NCBI GenBank assembly: GCA_900758955.1
Contig: CAAETL010000108.1
Location: forward strand, 1 to 7,205
Length of the DNA stretch: 7,205 nucleotides
DNA from: an uncultured Oscillospiraceae bacterium
Lineage (GTDB): Bacteria; Bacillota; Clostridia; Oscillospirales; Oscillospiraceae
Reading direction: 5' to 3'
Shown: in pieces, positions 5,833 to 7,205 of the stretch
Layout of the letters: every line of letters begins with the position of its first letter
How positions within the stretch are numbered: the first letter of the stretch is position 1
The notes under the pieces: generated by a model
What the model was told of the DNA's origin: nothing
The model's input: only the letters and a program-made list of their open reading frames with translations
Databases searched by the model: none
Translations under genes and position numbers: made by a program

Positions 5833-5862
5833 AATTTTTCGGTTTAATAAAGGGGGGGTATT

Positions 5863-6681
5863 ATGGAAAAATTATTTTTTAAGGCGGGCCAGTTCGCCAG
5901 TTTATGCGGGGTGAAGAAAGACACGCTGTTTCACTATGAAAAGATGGGCCTGCTTAAGCCTGAAAAAATTACGGAGAACGGCTACCGCTGGTATTCCGTG
6001 AGACAACTGTACACCTTTGACGTCATTTCCGCGCTGCGGCGGCTGAATATGCCGCTGGCGGACATCCGGAACTATTTGGAGCACCGCAATCCTGCCGCAT
6101 TTCTCTCCCTGCTGGAAGAAAAACAGCAGGAGCTGGCGGCGGAGCGACGCAGGCTGGCGCAAATGGAGAGCTTGCTGACGGAGACCATCCGCGGCATCAC
6201 TCTGGCCCAGGCGACGCCGCCGGGGCTGATCCGTCTGGAGTCGTGCACCCAGGAGTACTATGTGGCGATCCCTGCGCCGGATTTTGCCACGTATGAAGAA
6301 AAAGAATATTTAATTCAGATCCGGCCCCTCCTGGTGTGGGCCCGAGAACACGGAAGCCGCACCCTGCCGCCGGGGGATATCATCAGGCGGGAAAGTATGG
6401 AGCAGGGACGCTTTGTAGAAGATGCCTACTACTACAAAATTGACCCGGTCGCACCCGCCCGGGACCGGCACGTCAAACCGGCGGGAACCTATGCGGTGTT
6501 ATACCATCAAGGCAGCTATGAAACATTGGAAGAGGCCTCCCGCACCCTGTGGGATTGGGTCCATGACCAGGGCATGACGCCCTTGGGCGATCTCTATGAG
6601 GAGGAGCTGATTACGTTTCTCTCTACGGAGGATACGGGGGAGTATCGCATGCGTCTGAGTATCCGGATCTCCCTGCCATAA
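5863..6681 (+). CDS. MerR-family regulator with GyrI-like effector-binding domain (BmrR-like)
   Basis: A 272-residue protein. Residues 6-75 form a MerR winged helix: F-K-A-G-Q-F-A-S-L-C-G-V-x-x-D-T-L-F-H-Y-E-x-x-G-L-L-x-P (6-33), then N-G-Y-R-W-Y (39-44) and the L-x-x-L-x-x-L-x-x-P-L-A-D-I region. A charged coiled coil of about 80-112 joins dimer subunits (EEKQQELAAERRRLAQMESL). Residues 128-271 match the GyrI/BmrR-type effector domain: E-Y-Y-V-A-I-P (131-137), a G-T-Y-A-V-L-Y-H-Q-G-S-Y-E pattern (208-220), and a final beta-rich strand ending R-L-S-I-R-I. No C-terminal Cys cluster is seen, so a hydrophobic organic ligand is more likely than a metal. The start ATG follows AAAGGGGGGG 4 nt upstream, a ribosome site with an unusual G7 run. 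It is divergent from the MATE gene and should switch it on when its ligand is bound. Confidence 0.93.
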   Translation: MEKLFFKAGQFASLCGVKKDTLFHYEKMGLLKPEKITENGYRWYSVRQLYTFDVISALRRLNMPLADIRNYLEHRNPAAFLSLLEEKQQELAAERRRLAQMESLLTETIRGITLAQATPPGLIRLESCTQEYYVAIPAPDFATYEEKEYLIQIRPLLVWAREHGSRTLPPGDIIRRESMEQGRFVEDAYYYKIDPVAPARDRHVKPAGTYAVLYHQGSYETLEEASRTLWDWVHDQGMTPLGDLYEEELITFLSTEDTGEYRMRLSIRISLP

Positions 6682-6769
6682 GTGGAAAATTGTCCGCCCT
6701 TTGTGGATTGTTTACAAAAAAACAGGGGAACGAGTCGACACAAATCAGAGGAAAACCGGGGGAAAACCT

Positions 6770-6798
6770 ATGACTTTCGGGGGAAAATGTGATACACT
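6770..6798 (+). promoter_or_regulatory. Promoter of the MoxR-like ATPase gene
   Basis: ATGACT (6770-6775, four of six to -35), 17-bp spacer, and TACACT (6793-6798) preceded by TGA, giving an extended -10 (TGnTACACT). The predicted start is near 6805, so the leader is about 128 nt. No hairpin with a T-run was found after the upstream merR-type gene, but this promoter can drive the ATPase gene independently. Confidence 0.5.
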
Positions 6799-6847
6799 AG
6801 ACAAAAAAACCAAAGAAAGCCGACGGTCGTATCGGAAACACCTGCCG

Positions 6848-6893
6848 ACACGGCCGCGGCTTTTCCCCACGACGCGGCCTCCAGGGGCTGTGT
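6848..6893 (+). other. Possible structured leader of the ATPase mRNA
   Basis: GGCCGCG (6852-6858) and CGCGGCC (6873-6879) pair perfectly across a 14-nt loop. ACAC (6848-6851) can pair with GTGT (6890-6893) outside it. Alternatively ACACGGCC (6848-6855) can pair with GGCTGTGT (6886-6893) with one G-U, which excludes the first stem. No T-run follows, so it is not a terminator. It does not match a riboswitch I recognise. Function is unknown and chance folding in GC-rich DNA is possible. Confidence 0.3.
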
Positions 6894-6932
6894 CTGGGGT
6901 GATTACGGAAACGGGAAAGGAATTGCTGTATC

Positions 6933-7205
6933 ATGAAGGAAACGAAGAAGGAATTTCGGGGGAGCAATACCTATGTGGTCTCTGAGGAGCTGCTGCGCAG
7001 CGTCAACATCGCCATCGCGCTGGAAAAGCCCCTCCTCATCAAGGGGGAACCGGGCACCGGCAAAACCATGCTGGCGGAGGCCGTCAGCGAGGCGTTTGAC
7101 AAAAAGCTCGTCATCTGGAATATCAAGTCCACCACCAAGGCCCAGGACGGTCTGTATGTCTACGATGTGGTCCAGCGGCTGTATGACAGCCAATTCGGCG
7201 GCGAG
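6933..7205 (+). CDS. MoxR-like AAA+ ATPase, N-terminal part, cut by window edge
   Basis: The first 91 residues of an AAA+ ATPase that continues beyond the window. Seen: a short charged start (MKETKKEFRG), helix V-S-E-E-L-L-R-S-V-N-I-A-I-A-L (16-30), beta strand P-L-L-I-K (33-37), Walker A GEPGTGKT (38-45), then L-A-E-A-V and the sensor-like W-N-I-K-S-T-T-K-A-Q-D-G-L-Y-x-Y-D (62-78). This order matches MoxR-type ATPases, which act as chaperones, usually with a von Willebrand factor A-domain protein encoded next door; none can be seen here. Walker B lies outside. The ATG at 6933 follows AAAGGA (6916-6921) by 11 nt, a rather long spacing. An overlapping open frame from 6701 is not coding. Confidence 0.85.
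   Translation, partial: MKETKKEFRGSNTYVVSEELLRSVNIAIALEKPLLIKGEPGTGKTMLAEAVSEAFDKKLVIWNIKSTTKAQDGLYVYDVVQRLYDSQFGGE

Noticed and set aside
6701..6716. DnaA-box-like TGTGGATTG followed by an AT-rich run
   Set aside because: It departs from the DnaA consensus at the end, stands alone, and the surroundings show no other origin features.
6701..6985. Plus-strand frame before the ATPase gene
   Set aside because: It has low-complexity, non-conserved-looking content, runs over the promoter and overlaps the clear AAA+ reading frame.

Overview
The window looks like a moderately GC-rich Firmicute genome, most likely a gut Clostridia member of the Oscillospiraceae/Ruminococcaceae type. This is inferred from purine-rich Shine-Dalgarno sequences (AGGAGG, AAAGGAGG), sigma-A-like promoters, a clostridial-style FeoB with a large outside loop plus a separate FeoB-associated Cys-rich peptide, and a MepA-like MATE pump beside a BmrR-like MerR regulator. 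No rRNA, tRNA, CRISPR, phage or insertion-sequence sequence was recognised.

Layout. Positions 1-270 (minus) hold the N-terminal 90 residues of a TVP38/TMEM64 (VTT-domain) membrane protein that runs off the left edge. It lies 73 nt downstream of a TetR-family regulator (344-1018, minus), which has a near-consensus promoter and two imperfect dyads as candidate operators; the pair is probably one transcript. Positions 1019-1292 carry this promoter, a short AT-rich palindrome and a strong hairpin terminator (1233-1271). Positions 1293-4233 (minus) form a ferrous-iron uptake operon: feoA, feoB and a 58-residue Cys-rich membrane peptide whose start overlaps the feoB stop by 4 nt (ATGA). The promoter is an extended -10 type. 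A DtxR/IdeR-like iron box lies over the predicted transcription start, and a perfect 7+7 inverted repeat frames the -35 hexamer. A hairpin terminator (4331-4358) isolates this operon from a MATE-family efflux gene (4388-5776, minus). The MATE gene is divergent from a MerR-family regulator with a GyrI-like effector domain (5863-6681, plus). Their intergenic region has the 19-bp spacer promoter with an internal dyad that is typical of MerR targets. At the right edge (6933-7205, plus) begins a MoxR-like AAA+ ATPase with its own extended -10 promoter and a leader of about 128 nt.

How the parts work together. FeoA, FeoB and the Cys-rich peptide should import Fe(II) under metal control. The MerR/MATE pair should be a self-contained, ligand-inducible efflux module. 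The TetR/TVP38 pair is a regulator with a probable membrane-protein partner. I do not see a clearly novel multi-gene system. The most worthwhile signals are regulatory: the iron box and the -35-framing dyad at feoA, and the MATE start site relative to its MerR promoter.
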